Part shown: piece after piece, positions 11,341 through 23,136 of the stretch
Layout of the letters: every line of letters starts with the position of its first letter
Numbering within the stretch: position 1 is the stretch's first letter
Source: Luzula sylvatica
Taxonomy: Eukaryota; Streptophyta; Magnoliopsida; Poales; Juncaceae
Direction: 5' to 3'
Assembly: GCA_946800325.1 (NCBI GenBank)
Contig: OX326957.1
Span: 16,118,591-16,182,590, forward strand
Length of the DNA: 64,000 nucleotides
Notes under the pieces: model-generated
The model's database searches: none
What the model was told of the DNA's origin: nothing
Seen by the model: the letters and a program-made list of their open reading frames with translations, nothing else
Made by a program: the position numbers and the translations under genes

Positions 11341-12540
11341 CACTACAACAGATCGAGATATCAGCGACGGTAAAAACCGTCGCTGAAAATCAAAAAAACC
11401 GTCGCAAATGCTATCTCCGACGGCCACCCGTCGCTAAATTCCCGTCGGAGAAAGCCTCGTCGCTGATGCTACTTTCTCCGACGGGCCGTCATCTCCGGCG
11501 GCCCGTCGCAGAAAGAATCTCCGACGGCCCGTCACAAATGGTATCTCCGGCGGCCCGTCGCAAATAATTAATTACTATTTTAATATTTATATTGATATAA
11601 TGAATTAATATTAATAATAAATAATATTTTAAATAATTAATTAATATTTTAATATTTATATTTATATTAATATAATTAATTAATATTAATAATACATAAT
11701 ATATTTAATTAATTAATTAATATTATAGTTAATTAATTAATTAATACTATATTCATATTATTATTATATATGTTTATTATTTGTTATATTTATATATTCA
11801 CAATTTTATATTATTTATTATATATACTATTAAGGTTAAACATATAAATTACTTGTATTATTATTTATTATATATACACACACATAACAAACGCAATATA
11901 CATACATAATACATTACGCACAATACAAGTATACGCACACACACATACAATTTAAACACTCGAACTCAAAATATACACATACAATTCAAACATATAAATC
12001 CCTGCAAAAATAATTCCAAAAATCAAACAAAAAAACAGAAGCCTCTCTCGTGGAGACAAACCCACTTCCGATTCATCGTCCATCTCGCAAAGCCTCTCAG
12101 GCCGATGGTACAGACCTCCTCTGCCTTCGCCACCGGTACGCGCCTCCTCGACCTTCACCGCCTCCTCGGGCTTCTCCGCTAGTACATACCACCTCAATCT
12201 TTGTTGCGTCATCTGAAAATATTAACCAAGTAAGTACTGAAAATATTAACTAAACATAAATAAAAAAACTAAAGTTTGAAAATATTGCCAATATAAATTA
12301 TTTCAAATGTTGCCAATTTAATAAACATAAATTTGATAAAAACAGAAATTTCAATAATAATTTCCAAAATAAATAAATAAAAAATGCCTAAACCAAAGAA
12401 TAACCGAGCACAATTTTTAAAATCTGTGAAAACAGGTTTAAACCTAATTTAAAATGTTCTAGAAAGAAACAACAATAACAGAATATAAATAGATTAGTGG
12501 CCCAAATATTTACTTGACTCATTTAGTAGTATTTGAACTT
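11341..12540. mobile_element. CACTA element end and interior (other end missing)
   Basis: Starts CACTACAACAGATCG and is followed by an array of GCGACGG/CCGTCGC and CTCCGACGG subterminal words over 11360-11570, the signature of plant CACTA elements. An AT-rich tract follows, then a GC-rich stretch (11990-12200) with no recognisable frame, then AT-rich DNA to the macro-repeat at 12541. No TGTTGTAGTG right end is present, so it is truncated or rearranged. Confidence 0.65.
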
Positions 12541-12970
12541 AAACTCCATGTCATTTCTATAGAGGATATTTTTTAATCTGAAAAAAATATCTATATTTTT
12601 ATTTAAATTTCTGAAGTATCATTAATTTAAACGGATTTTAGTTTCGCGGATTAATTAAGAAACACATGGAGAATAAATGAATGATGAGAATCTTCTATAT
12701 ATATGTTACTAAAAAAATAATTTTTTTGAATTTTCATAAAAATATAAATATTTGCTCTAGACTTGAAACTATCAATCCTCGTTGCCCATTTATTATTATA
12801 TCATTTATCTCCATAAAATCATTTTTATTTTGTCCTTCCAAAAAACAGATAAAATGTACAAATTGTGTTTGCAATTAGAATTACCGATTGGTATATTCTA
12901 TAAAGTTGATCACAATAATAACATTCTCCTATAACCACTTTTCATACTTTTCACGTGAAGAGTGCTTCTT

Positions 12971-14497
12971 TTTTTTGAAATTAGAATTACCGATTGGTAT
13001 ATTCTATTTTTTTCATTAACCAAGAAAAATTGTTTACATCCGAAAAGCGAGAAAGAAAAATTAGATTTAAAAGGTTAGTTGCAATGCTATATCGTCCTAT
13101 AGGTTCATTTAGTAGCCTTGATCTCTTGTACTGTATCTTCGAAAGACTTGTTAGCCACTACAATTGGGAAAGCCGTTTGTCCTTGAAATATTTGCGCATT
13201 TCTTTGTTTCCATATAGACCAATTTACGGCCGCCCACAAGACTTGCCACGGAGCCTTATCTTTTTCTGTCTTTGCGTATTATATATCCATGTTTCGACAA
13301 TTGATTCTTTGCCCTCCCATCTAACCGGTGTGTTTGCGATTCTTTCTATGAGTCTCCATGTCGCTTTTGTATAACTACATTTTACTAATAGGTGATCCGC
13401 GGTTTCATTTTCTCTTTTACAAAGTGGGCATATTTCATTATTAGGGAAGCCTTTTTTTTGTAGGATATCCGCCGTGTTTAGTCGGTTGTGGAGAGCCAAC
13501 CAATGAAAGAACTGGATCTTAGGCGGTACTTTAATTTTCCATAAGTCTTTGGACCAATATGAGATTATTCCCGGGTTTCGGAGGAAGTTGTAGGCCGATT
13601 TTGATGAATAAATTCCTTTAGATTTCCATTTCCATATAGTTTTGTTATCAAGTTCGCTTCGTATCGTTGAGATTTTATAAAGAGGCATTAGTTTTATTAG
13701 ATCTTTTATGAAGAATGAAATAGTATTTTCGGGTAGTCTTAGGAGATCGTCCGTTTTGTTCACCCCGTACAATTTTTGTAAGCAATTAGACCATATGCTT
13801 TCTTCTTGTGCATTTATTTTCCAAAGTGCTTTTTGTATGAGCGATTTGTTTTTGTCTCCTATATTTTGGATTCCCAATCCTCCAAATTTTTTTGGTAAAG
13901 TAACTTTTTCCCAATTTATTAGGCAACTTCCCAGCGTGCATTTATCGTCCCTTTTCCACAAGAATGCCCTTATAGTTTTCGTTATTTCGTTTATTACTCC
14001 TCGTGGTAGTAATGTCGTTTGCATTTGATATATGGGTATGGTACTTAGCGTTGATTTTATTAAAGTTAATCTTCCTCCGAAGGATAGTAGTTTCCCCTTC
14101 CACGAGGAGATTCTTTGTTGTATTTTCTTTATAAGTGGGAGGAAGACCAATTTTTTTGGTCTTATTGCCGTCAATGGTAATCCTAGGTGTTTAGTAGGTA
14201 GTTCTATCTTTTGACATCCTAGGATGTTTGCGACGGTTTGTTGGGCTCGTATTGGGATGTTAATTGGGATAAAGTTAGACTTATGTTTATTAATTGATAG
14301 TCCCGTCATTTCTTCGAAAAGTTGAATCGCTAAAGTGATAATTTTTAGATTGTTCGGGCTCGCCTCCACATAAAGAAGTGTCGTCCGCGTATTGCAATAA
14401 TTGTGTATCGATTTCCGTCATTTTGGATAGAAGGGGGTTTATTTTTTTAATTATTTCTTGTAGCGTGTCGATTGCGATATTAAACAATAAAGGGGAT
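12971..14497 (-). pseudogene. 5'-truncated L1-type LINE, ORF2 C-terminal half
   Basis: Reading on the minus strand from 14497: end of the reverse transcriptase (FNIAIDTLQE, then YADD), a one-base frameshift just after YADD, then 13224-14369 with the RT thumb and connection region, and a zf-RVT zinc-binding motif (CPLCKRENE, then H and C). A second frameshift lies near 13240. In the other frame the usual C-terminus appears (AAVNWSIWKQRN). A short A-tail at about 12971-12977 marks the 3' end. The insertion lies inside macro-repeat copy C, replacing the segment between GAAGAGTGCTTCTT and ATTTGTTTCTCGCC. It is not functional. Confidence 0.88.
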
Positions 14498-16014
14498 ATA
14501 TTTGTTTCTCGCCGAATATTGCATTTAGTTCTTTCGACATATACTTTTTTTCAAAAAATATTGACGAAATAAACTCCTTGGAGATTCACGAGTTTCAAAC
14601 AATTCACAAGTATTTGAGACGTTGGGGGAAATCAATGTTAACAATATTTGTGGATTACCAGGACGTGGTTGATGATGTATCTCTTAGTATTCTTTCTCAA
14701 AAGACTTAATGACATGAATACAAATGAACATTTTAAAGATTAACATATACATATATGATTTAACATTTACATTTATGATTTGGTTATCTTAATTTATGAT
14801 TGAACATCCAATTAAGATGTCAACTCATAAACTAAGATGTGAATTTCTAAGATATTAAAATATATTCACGTCATCAACATTCTTGGAAGAGAGACGGGGT
14901 ATGTCCAACATTTTTCTTTTTAAATTTACTTTTGAGTTAGTCATTTAGGATTTGAATATTAACTTTTTATCGCATTCTCATTCTATTTTAGTCCAGATAT
15001 GAATTGCGTATTTTGGAATTTGGTATGATTGGTCAATCGTCTCTTAACGAGATCAAATAGATATTATGTATGATTCTGATTTAAGAAAATTTGGATCGTT
15101 AGTATGTGAGTATGTAGTTAAATGAACATGTCGTGATTAAAATGTAATTTTTATTGGAAAATTTTCAAAAAAATTTCTAACTTTTTTGAATTTGTTAAAG
15201 CTTTTGGGAAATCCAAAATAAAAAAACTGCGAACAATGTTTCATTTTTAATTATTTTCTTATAAAGATATTTCGTGATGTTATAATTTTTATGATCAAAA
15301 TACCTCTCTATTTTCACATTAAATTTTTTTTAATTACATGATTAACATAAACTAACAAAAATCCCCAAAAAAAACTAATGTTCATTGATTAAGAAAATAA
15401 ATAATTTTCTATTCTTTCGACAGTCTTAACGCATAAACATAAACTTGCTGAAGTACACCTAGTGATCGATAGTTACCCATCTAAGTTGCGATCTCGAATC
15501 CCGCCATTTTGTACCAGATCTGAAATTTGTGAAACACTCATAAATGTAATTATTCAAACAAAAAACCGAACTAAATTTGCAACAAAAGAAAATTACCATG
15601 AGGAGATGATGAGATGCTTAATTATGTCTTCATAATCCATCGATATTTTATCTTCGAAATCAATTTCCACCAATATCTCAAATACTTATGAATTGTCCGA
15701 ATCTCAAAAATCTTCTAGCAGTCTATTGAATCTATGTTAATGAAAGAAAAATGGTGAAATTTATAGAAGCACTCTTCCGCAAAGTGGTTTATATAAGAAA
15801 GTTGTTAGTATGATTGAATTTACATTTTGTTATTATAAAACACCTTTTTCACATTTTTATAAACATTAAATAGAGACAATTTTATGAGGATAAACTACAT
15901 ATAATAAATTATTTATCTTTATCCATTTTAAAAAGTGTTTGGCAAAATAATTAAAAGTAAATATGAGAAAGTAGTGATGTAAAGTCCATCACAATAGTAA
16001 CATTCACTTACAAC
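14498..16014. other. Macro-repeat DNA, no intact gene
   Basis: Part of copy C. It holds the forward exon relic, a shared insertion in its intron (about 14690-14900, also seen at 33410-33640 and partly at 20330-20520), and a reverse-oriented relic near 15600-15720. All frames are interrupted. Confidence 0.55.
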
Positions 16015-16185
16015 CTATGTTGCGCGGATAATTCAAAAAACCGAATTTAGTCGTATCGCCGTATCCGTATCGTATCCTAAATCATATGTTAAATCGTCGT
16101 ATCGCCGTATCCGATACGCATCGCCGTATCGCCGTATCCGATACGCGTAAACGTATTGCCGTATCGCCGTTTCAGAGCAACATAG
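16015..16185. mobile_element. Short hAT-like MITE, CTATGTTGC family
   Basis: Starts CTATGTTGCGCGGATA and ends GAGCAACATAG, so the ends are inverted repeats. The interior is tandem GTATCGCC/GTATCCG words. Flanks CTTACAAC and CTTATATG are only a partial 8-bp match. This is the shortest of four family members here (see 20639, 36510 and 39752). Confidence 0.8.
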
Positions 16186-17329
16186 CTTATATGTACTCCA
16201 AATCATTATCTTGTTATGTAGAAAATAATATTATTTTATTTGAATATTTCTCTCTTTGATAAGTTTCTTACAGTTTATTCTTACATGGAAAATGCAAACG
16301 TGTGACCAAAAATTGAAATCAAAATGTTGGAATTTGAAATCATTAAGTGAAATTATATATTGAAGATTGTTTGTTTGAGAACCTGGTTCGTATTATTTTT
16401 GATTTTTTTTATGTGATGTCAATAAAAATTGAACACATAAATATATATATTATGTTATATACTCAATTATTTGGATTATAAAACTATCGAACCATAACCC
16501 TAAATAACATTAATGATTGGACTTTTTTTAATATGTTCAAATATGAGTGAAAAAATGGGTTAATTAACTGGTACAATATACATAGATTATTCACAATATT
16601 TTTGTGACATAAGAATAATGTGTCGTATTTATGACTGAAATTTTATATATCATGTTTAAGCAATATATTTATAATTTCTTACTTATATATTTTGCAAATC
16701 AATGCAATTTAGGACTATCTAAATTAATTTTGTTTTGTTTAATATTTTTCCGTGAACATGAGTTTGTAACAATAATATTTGTAGTACAAACCTTAAAGTA
16801 TTTAGTTAGTATTTTTGTAAATTAACTCAAAATCTTTAATTTTCATTTATCTTAAAACCTACTAGTAAAATCACATCAACACTTTTAATTTTTAACTATT
16901 ATATTTTATGAATTTATTTGTATTCTTTAGGTGATAAATCAAGGATAGGTAATAAACAATAATAATTAAATAGCAAATAACATTGATCACGTGATAAATC
17001 ATATTAATTAGATAATAATTTTAGTTATTTTAACATGATTTTTTTATTCATTTTACAAATGACAAAATCATATTTATTAAAATATTTTTTTAATAATTTA
17101 TCTTCAAATTTTTTAAAACCAAAGCATTTTTATTTGTATTTTTCAGATTTTTGCGAGTTTTTCTTTTCAGTTATTTTTTTCCGAACATATTAAACTTTTA
17201 AGACATAATGTACATGGTGAACAATATCAACACGATAAACATGTTATTGAGAGTGCTCATAGACACTGACTTAATTCCCATTAATATCAAATAATTCATA
17301 TGAATAATTTCTATTGGTTTCAAAAATCC

Positions 17330-17544
17330 CATTAATATCAAAACCGCTTTGGCAATTAAAAATCCCACCAAAGATCCAAATATTTCTATGATTGGCCTTG
17401 CAATAAAAAATTAACACGTTTCGGTGTATTATCCAAAAAAAGGATGGACGGGTGAAAGACAATGTGTTCTATGTCATAGATATGATGAGTATGCTAAACA
17501 CATGTTTCTAGATTGTACGTACACTTAAACGATATAGAGAATCT
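17330..17544 (+). pseudogene. LINE remnant, zf-RVT region
   Basis: From about 17330 to 17530 this is a diverged copy of the LINE fragment at 47090-47290: the words CCGCTTTGG, AAATCCCACCAAAGATCCA, GGATGGACGG and TGTTCTATGTCATAGATATG are shared. Frameshifts and stops interrupt it. It sits in the same flanking macro-repeat sequence (AATTTCTATTGGTTT) as the other copy. Confidence 0.75.
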
Positions 17545-17600
17545 TATATATATATATATATATATATATAAAACTGAAAAAATATATTTTATTGAATTTT

Positions 17601-17660
<60 letters not shown>
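17545..17660. repeat. Two (TA)n microsatellites
   Basis: (TA)n at about 17545-17571 and (AT)n at about 17603-17660, each followed by the same sequence starting AACTGAAAAAATATATTTTA. The whole looks like a slippage-driven local duplication. Confidence 0.9.
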
Positions 17661-17662
<2 letters not shown>

Positions 17663-18814
17663 CTGAAAAAATATATTTTATTGAATTTTCATAAAAATAT
17701 AAATATTTGCTCTAGACTTGAAAATATCAATCCTCGTTGCCCATTTATTATATATCATTTATCTCCATAAAATTATTTCTATTTTGTCCTTCCAAAAAAC
17801 AGATAATAAAATGTACAAGTTGTGTTTTGCTATAACAATATATAAAGTTGATCACAATGATAACATTGTCCTATAACAACTTTTCATACTTTCCATGTGA
17901 AGAGTGCTTCTTATTGTTCAACTCAGTATTTATTTGTTTCTCGCCGAATTTGCGATAGAACTCCATATTGCATTTAGTTCTTTCAACATTTTTGTTTCAT
18001 AAATAATGACTAAATAAACTCCTTGAGTCTTGGAGATTCACGAGTTTCAAACAGTTCACAAGTATTTGAGATGTTGGGGAAAATCAATGTTAAAGATATT
18101 TGTGGATTACGAGGACATAGTTGATGAACCCACACCGAAGTAAGCTCTTCTTTTTTATATACAATTTTCGACAAATTTTGTTTTAATTTTTTAAATTTAT
18201 GTTCGGGCTAGTCGTGTAGGATTTCAATTATATATATATTTTTTTATCTCATTCTCATTTTCATTCTATTCTATTACAGCAAAGACTTCCAATATTAACG
18301 ATTTTCCTTACGTATCTAGAAATTTGATATGATTGGTAATTCGTCTTTTAAAGAGAAGGGATATATTTTTATGTAAAATTATGATTCAAGCAAATTCGGA
18401 TCGTGGGTATGTGAGTATGTAGTTAACATGACATATCATGATTAAAATATAAGTTTTATACTTTTTTTTGTTTAAATTTGTAATAGATTTTTGTAAATTG
18501 CAACAAAAAACTAGCAATAAGATTTCATTTTCAATTAATTCCTTATAAGATGTTTCATGGTTTTATATTTTTTTTGAACCAAAGTACCCCTCTATTCTCC
18601 ATATTAAAATGTAGTAAACATAATTTTCTAGTATTTTATTAATTTAAAATTACCATAATTATTTTTTAACATATATTAATTTAAAAAAAAACTATATGTC
18701 ATATACATTATTTTGATTTTTGATTTATGATATATTTTGTCATACAAAACTAGCATTGAATAAAAAAAAATGATATACAAATATTCCTGAAAATATCTTG
18801 ACAAATTAATATTA
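17661..18814. repeat. Macro-repeat copy D (centre and forward exons)
   Basis: Centre block (TCCTTCCAAAAAACAGATAA near 17788), then the forward exon relic ending in a GTAAGC donor at about 18140 and its second exon near 18290-18470. The frames carry stops. The copy fades into AT-rich DNA after about 18640 and is cut by a Helitron-like end at 18815. Confidence 0.6.
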
Positions 18815-19466
18815 CTAGGAAAATAGCCCGCGCTTCGCTGCGGGATATATTATTTGATAAGAAATAATATAATAAGCAAAAGTAATAATTTTATATATTA
18901 TTTGATATATTATTTGATAAGAAAATAGAAATATTTCTTGCGCTTCGCTGCGATTTTTCAAAATTTTTTATGATCATAGAATAATAATTTTATCTAAAAC
19001 GTTACAAGTGCAAAGCAAAAGTAATCTTCATAAATGTTAATTTAAAAAAAAAGCTGATATTAAATAGTCTCACAAGTATTATGCAATAAATGCAAACTTT
19101 TTTCTTCCAAAAAAAAAAAGCATAAATGTTAATTTAAAAACAAAAGTAATCTTCATAAATGTTATAATAAGCATAAAAAAAATAATACCAGCTCAGGCTA
19201 ACAAAAAGTATTTGTGTGAATAGTATTTTATTAACAGTAAAATTATAGTATACAAATTATATTTATTAATACGATGAAAAATTCAAATATTTTATTTAGA
19301 ACACAAGACATATGTCGAATAAAATAAAATTCCAAAAAAAAATAAAAAAAATAATCGATGAACAGTAAACCGGATGAACATTATGAACAGTACCGGGTGA
19401 TGAACAGTAAATGTAGACGTGGTTTCACATGAGCTCTAGTATTGTCTCTTTAATGGGAGGGGAGAA
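18815..19466 (-). mobile_element. Non-autonomous Helitron-like element (minus strand)
   Basis: On the minus strand the 3' end reads CCCGCAGCGAAGCGCGGG (a hairpin) and then CTATTTTCCTAG followed by T. That is the hairpin-plus-CTRR end of Helitrons inserted at an AT site. A second related end, with GCGCTTCGCTGCG, occurs at 18940-18953, so one element may be nested in another. The right part (to about 19466) with GAACAGTA words and TAATGGGAGGGG is shared with the element at 57060. The exact 5' end is uncertain. Confidence 0.65.
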
Positions 19467-20638
19467 TTCTAGTATTTAGTTTAAATTCTCAATAATTGTT
19501 TATAAAATTAGTTACTAAATAATATTTCTTTCCAAATTAACAATGAGTGAATGAACATTAAAACTAGCATTAAAATAATATCGTCGTAAATTTATATTTC
19601 AACAGCTAGTTTTTTAGTAACTAATTTTTATTAATCACTATTGAGAATTGAAACTAACTGTTAAAATAATATTATTTTGTCAATATATTTTTTATATTGT
19701 TTTTATTTACTATTTTTGTGTGAAAAAATAAACAATAAATGAAATATTAGATTGTTGTATGTGATATATAGTTTTTACAAATTAGTATATGTTAAAAAAA
19801 TAATTATGAAGATTTTTAAATTTATAAAATAATACAAAAAAGATTTAATACATTTAAATAAGAATAATATAGGGGTATTTTGGTCAAAAAAAAGTTAACC
19901 AAAAGTTAGGGGGTTATTTGAAAACTTTCTATTTTTTGTTATGGCTCGTAGTTCATTCGAATCGGTATAATTCACGTCCCTTATATTTACTCCAAACCAG
20001 TATCATGCTATGTAGAAAATAGTATAACTTTATTTGAATATTTCTTTCTTTGCTAAGTTTCTTACAATTTATATGGATAATGCAAACATGTGACAAAAAA
20101 TTGAAATCACACGGTTGGAATTAGAAATCATTAAGTGAAATTATACGATTGTTTGTTTAATTTTAGTTTGAAAAATGAGTTCTTTCATAGGCTCTTTTTG
20201 TCTTATCATAGGTCCTTTTTAGTTTAGACGGTTATGATTAAAAATCTTTTTCAATGTAACGGTTACAATCAAATCTTTTGTCGCAATTGTTTTGATAAAG
20301 AAAAATACTCGACATACTCCTACCTCTACCCTCACATTTTTTGTGACGTAAATATAATTTAATATTTTAAAAAATTAACATTTTAATTCATGATTTAACA
20401 TTCAATCATAAATTAAGATGTTGAATCATGTTTTTGTGTTTTAATTTTAAAGTTGTTAAATCATATTCACGCCATCAAATATGTGGGAAAAGAGTACTAG
20501 GAGATCTACATCATTACTCTTTGATAAATTATTTGATACAACCAAATTAGAAAGGTAAATTTGTAATTTCATAGTCTCCTCGTCTTTCTCATTTCTCTTG
20601 ATGCACCAGATCTGTTAGACGTCCAGAGAAGTACTAAC
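19467..20638. other. AT-rich repeat DNA, no gene
   Basis: 19978-20160 is a diverged copy of 16180-16370 (the word TGCAAACATGTGAC is recognisable). 20330-20520 is related to the insertion at 14690-14900. No coding signal. Confidence 0.5.
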
Positions 20639-20795
20639 CTATGTTGCACGGATACGAAACGTATCCGATACGATACGAATACGGCGATATGACAGTTTTA
20701 AAAAAAACATAGGATACGATACGGCTCTTATATATAATATTTTATTATTTTATTAATTATAGTTTATATATTAAATTTTTATATTTTTATATATA
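20639..20795. mobile_element. hAT-like element, CTATGTTGC family, left part only
   Basis: Starts CTATGTTGCACGGATACG, followed by GATACGATACG words and AT-rich core. A Helitron-like end interrupts it at 20796, and no matching right terminus (GCAACATAG) was seen beyond 23137. Confidence 0.65.
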
Positions 20796-21288
20796 CTAGG
20801 AAAATATTCACGCTTGGTTGCGGATTATCACATATGTTCTCCTCCATTAATAATAAAATAACGAACATAGTCCAACAACAATAATAATATGAGTAGACAA
20901 TACAAAATAAAAAACAATTTTAAACACATATTAGGAAGAGCATTATCATCATTAAACATATTATCTCAGTCAAAACTATACATAATAGTGCATTAAGGAA
21001 ACATGTATGGAGATAAAATGGAAGCACGACCGATAGAACAACATAAAATTTGTTAAGAATATCTTCTTGAAGAGAGACATATAATGATGGTAATGAATGA
21101 AATTGTCTTGTCAAATTTATGTATAGGCATGGATGAGAAATACAATGACTCAACTCATTCCTTTTACTTGAAATTGAGAAAATGTGTGATCAAAGTGCTG
21201 CAAATTTTTACTTACATATAAAATGTGAAAAGGTGTGATCAATGTCATGCAGAGCCGTACTTGGCATATACTCAGGGACGGAACCAGG

Positions 21289-21504
21289 ACGAAGCATAAT
21301 GGACTTCTAGGGTTTGAGGAATTTGCACGTGCCCTCTTTGTGTTTCACCCGAATGCTTCTATTGACGACAAAATTAAATGTATGTTTTTCTTACCTAAAT
21401 ACTTTTACGGAAAAAATTATTAATATTTTCTTCATTTTTATTTACTTTTAGTTTAATGTAAGCAATATGATCTCAAGCAACAAGGATTCATCGGAAGACA
21501 AGAG
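21289..21504 (+). pseudogene. Captured calcineurin B-like (CBL) gene fragment, two exons
   Basis: The first piece (21289-21379) reads [20 protein letters not shown] and then PNASIDDKI, an almost exact match to the conserved segment of plant CBL calcium sensors around EF-hand 1, and ends at a GTATGT donor. After an intron-like gap and a TTTTAG acceptor the second piece (to 21504) reads QYDLKQQGFIGRQE, the next CBL block (start of the EF-hand 2 region). An in-frame TAA lies just before it, and upstream and downstream CBL exons are absent. So this is a transposon-carried fragment, not a gene. CBL proteins bind calcium and recruit CIPK kinases; this piece cannot do so alone. Confidence 0.88.
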
Positions 21505-22110
21505 GTACACGTGTATGCTTAAAGGAAAATATCTATAGTTACAATTTTATTAAAAGTATGTAACTATAATTAAAATTAACTAATTCATGATTTTTCGTGT
21601 TTTTATGTAGGCTACAAAAAGTAGTTTGGCAGTATTTTATTTTGCAAGACCATTTGCGGCAATCAATGAATTAGGATAGTCTTTAATACGATGAAAAATA
21701 ATTTTAGTTCAGTCATTGGTCAGAGCTTATGTGGTGTGTCATTTCTTAGGCGTTGAGAGCCCAAACGAGTCGAATAGGTTGTGCAAAAATAACAGGTGGT
21801 GGGCCAAGATGATCTGTTTGTGAGATTGGTCGTAATTGCATCAGAAGAAGAGAAATTCTTCGGGTCATTTCTCGCTAAACCTTCGTTTCAATTTTAATTA
21901 ATGTGGGGGTGTGAAATGATGATTAATATTGTAAAAGTATTATTGTTATATTGTAGATCCAACAATGGGATATCTTCTGAATATTTTCGAGGAGTCTTCC
22001 CATGGTGCCGGAAATTTTGGTTATTTGAAAATTCGGAGGTGGCCCTCGAAGAGTTGAAATTGAAGTAATTAAAAAAAAGGAAATTATAAAATAAAATTAT
22101 CCTTCGAGAA

Positions 22111-22650
22111 TAGGGATGTCAATGGGCCGGGTAGAAACCCGAACCCGCGGGTACCCGACCCGAACGGGGCGGGTAATACCCGAAAAAACTACCCGCGGGT
22201 CGGGTAATACCCGAAAGAAAATACCCGCTCCGGGTTCGGGTACGGAAGAAATTTTTTACCCGCAGGTATACCCATTACCCGAACCCGAACCCGAAAAATA
22301 CCCGAAAATTACCCGAAAATATCCCATAATAAGAAAATTTTGGATGTTTTATGGATTAATTATTTGTAATATTTGGATTTTTGATGTATTTGTACAATTT
22401 GTTTGTTTTATGTATTTAAAATTATTGATAATTTTACGTATTTGTATAATAATTTTTAATTTTTTAATTTTTTTAGATTATTTATTAATAATTTTCGGAT
22501 AACGGGTTCGGGTATACCCGTTACCCGCGGGTTCGGGTATGGATTTTTACCCGCGGGTATTTTGGGTTCGGGTTCGGGTAATACCCGAAATTTCGGGTTC
22601 GGATATGGGGAAGGCTTACCCGAACCCGACCCGCCCCGTTGACATCCCTA
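22111..22650. mobile_element. hAT-type non-autonomous element with 8-bp target duplication
   Basis: Terminal inverted repeats TAGGGATGTCAATGGG and CCCCGTTGACATCCCTA, flanked by a perfect 8-bp duplication TTCGAGAA (22103-22110 and 22651-22658). Both subterminal regions are arrays of ACCCG/CGGGT words around an AT-rich core. Apparent open frames on both strands come from these words. Confidence 0.93.
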
Positions 22651-22826
22651 TTCGAGAAGTTGCGATAAATTATAGACATATCTTCTTTTATTATATTTTT
22701 CATAGTAAATACAATCTCATGTAAAGAAATTCATATGAGATAAATTATAAACATATCTCCATCGTAGTTTTTGTATATGTACAAATTTATTTTGACTTGG
22801 TGTTCGCAATAAATCATTTTATTTAA

Positions 22827-23058
22827 GGGAAGTTCTATCATACACCCTTTTAAAAGGGTATTTAGAAAAGTGTATCATAAATTTTATTTTTTATGGATAT
22901 TTGTTCTTTCATGAACAATTCAAATTTCATATTTAGCCTCTCATTTATTGATAAATGCATTTCAAAAATTACATTAAATAGTTATTAATTGATAATTACT
23001 CAAATTATCCTTGAAAATTAGTGTATCATAAATAAAAAAGATGTATGATAGAACTCCC
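22827..23058. mobile_element. MITE with 9-10-bp target duplication (Mutator-like)
   Basis: Left end GGGAAGTTCTATCATACA and right end TGTATGATAGAACTCCC are inverted repeats. TTTTATTTAA flanks both sides (22817-22826 and 23059-23068). Length 232 bp, no coding. The duplication size suggests a Mutator-like source. Confidence 0.88.
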
Positions 23059-23136
23059 TTTTATTTAATATTGACAATTTGCAGATTGGAAACAATAAAT
23101 TATTAAACTCGCAGCGAAGCGCGAGTATTTTCCTAG

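Larger units (their letters stand above)
12541..17544. repeat. Macro-repeat copy C, interrupted by a LINE and a hAT element
   Basis: Centre (12541-12970), LINE insertion (12971-14497), forward exon pair (near 14575-14670 and 14990-15190), a diverged reverse exon (near 15600-15720), and a long right arm at 16500-17300. The right arm extends further than in copies B and F: it continues through the reverse complement of the GTTCACCATGTACATTATG block (17195-17220) to a LINE remnant at 17330. Confidence 0.6.
20796..23136. mobile_element. Segment bounded by two inverted Helitron-type 3' ends, carrying CBL exons
   Basis: The left boundary (read on the minus strand) and the right boundary (plus strand) both end TATTTTCCTAG or a close match next to T. 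The right one is preceded by the hairpin CTCGCAGCGAAGCGCGAG. Helitron 3' ends have this form (hairpin about 10 bp before CTRR, target AT). Two such ends pointing outward are unusual. The segment could be two Helitrons inserted tail-out, or one element with terminal inverted repeats and a TA target. Inside are CBL-like exons (21289-21504), a hAT element (22111-22650) and a MITE (22827-23058). Confidence 0.6.

Noticed and set aside
11952..12253. Overlapping frames in the GC-rich stretch of the CACTA region
   Set aside because: Short, on opposite strands, without similarity I can recognise to CACTA transposase or any plant protein.
22116..22724. Open frames on both strands of the ACCCG-rich region
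   Set aside because: They fall in the subterminal words of a hAT element with TIRs and 8-bp duplication.
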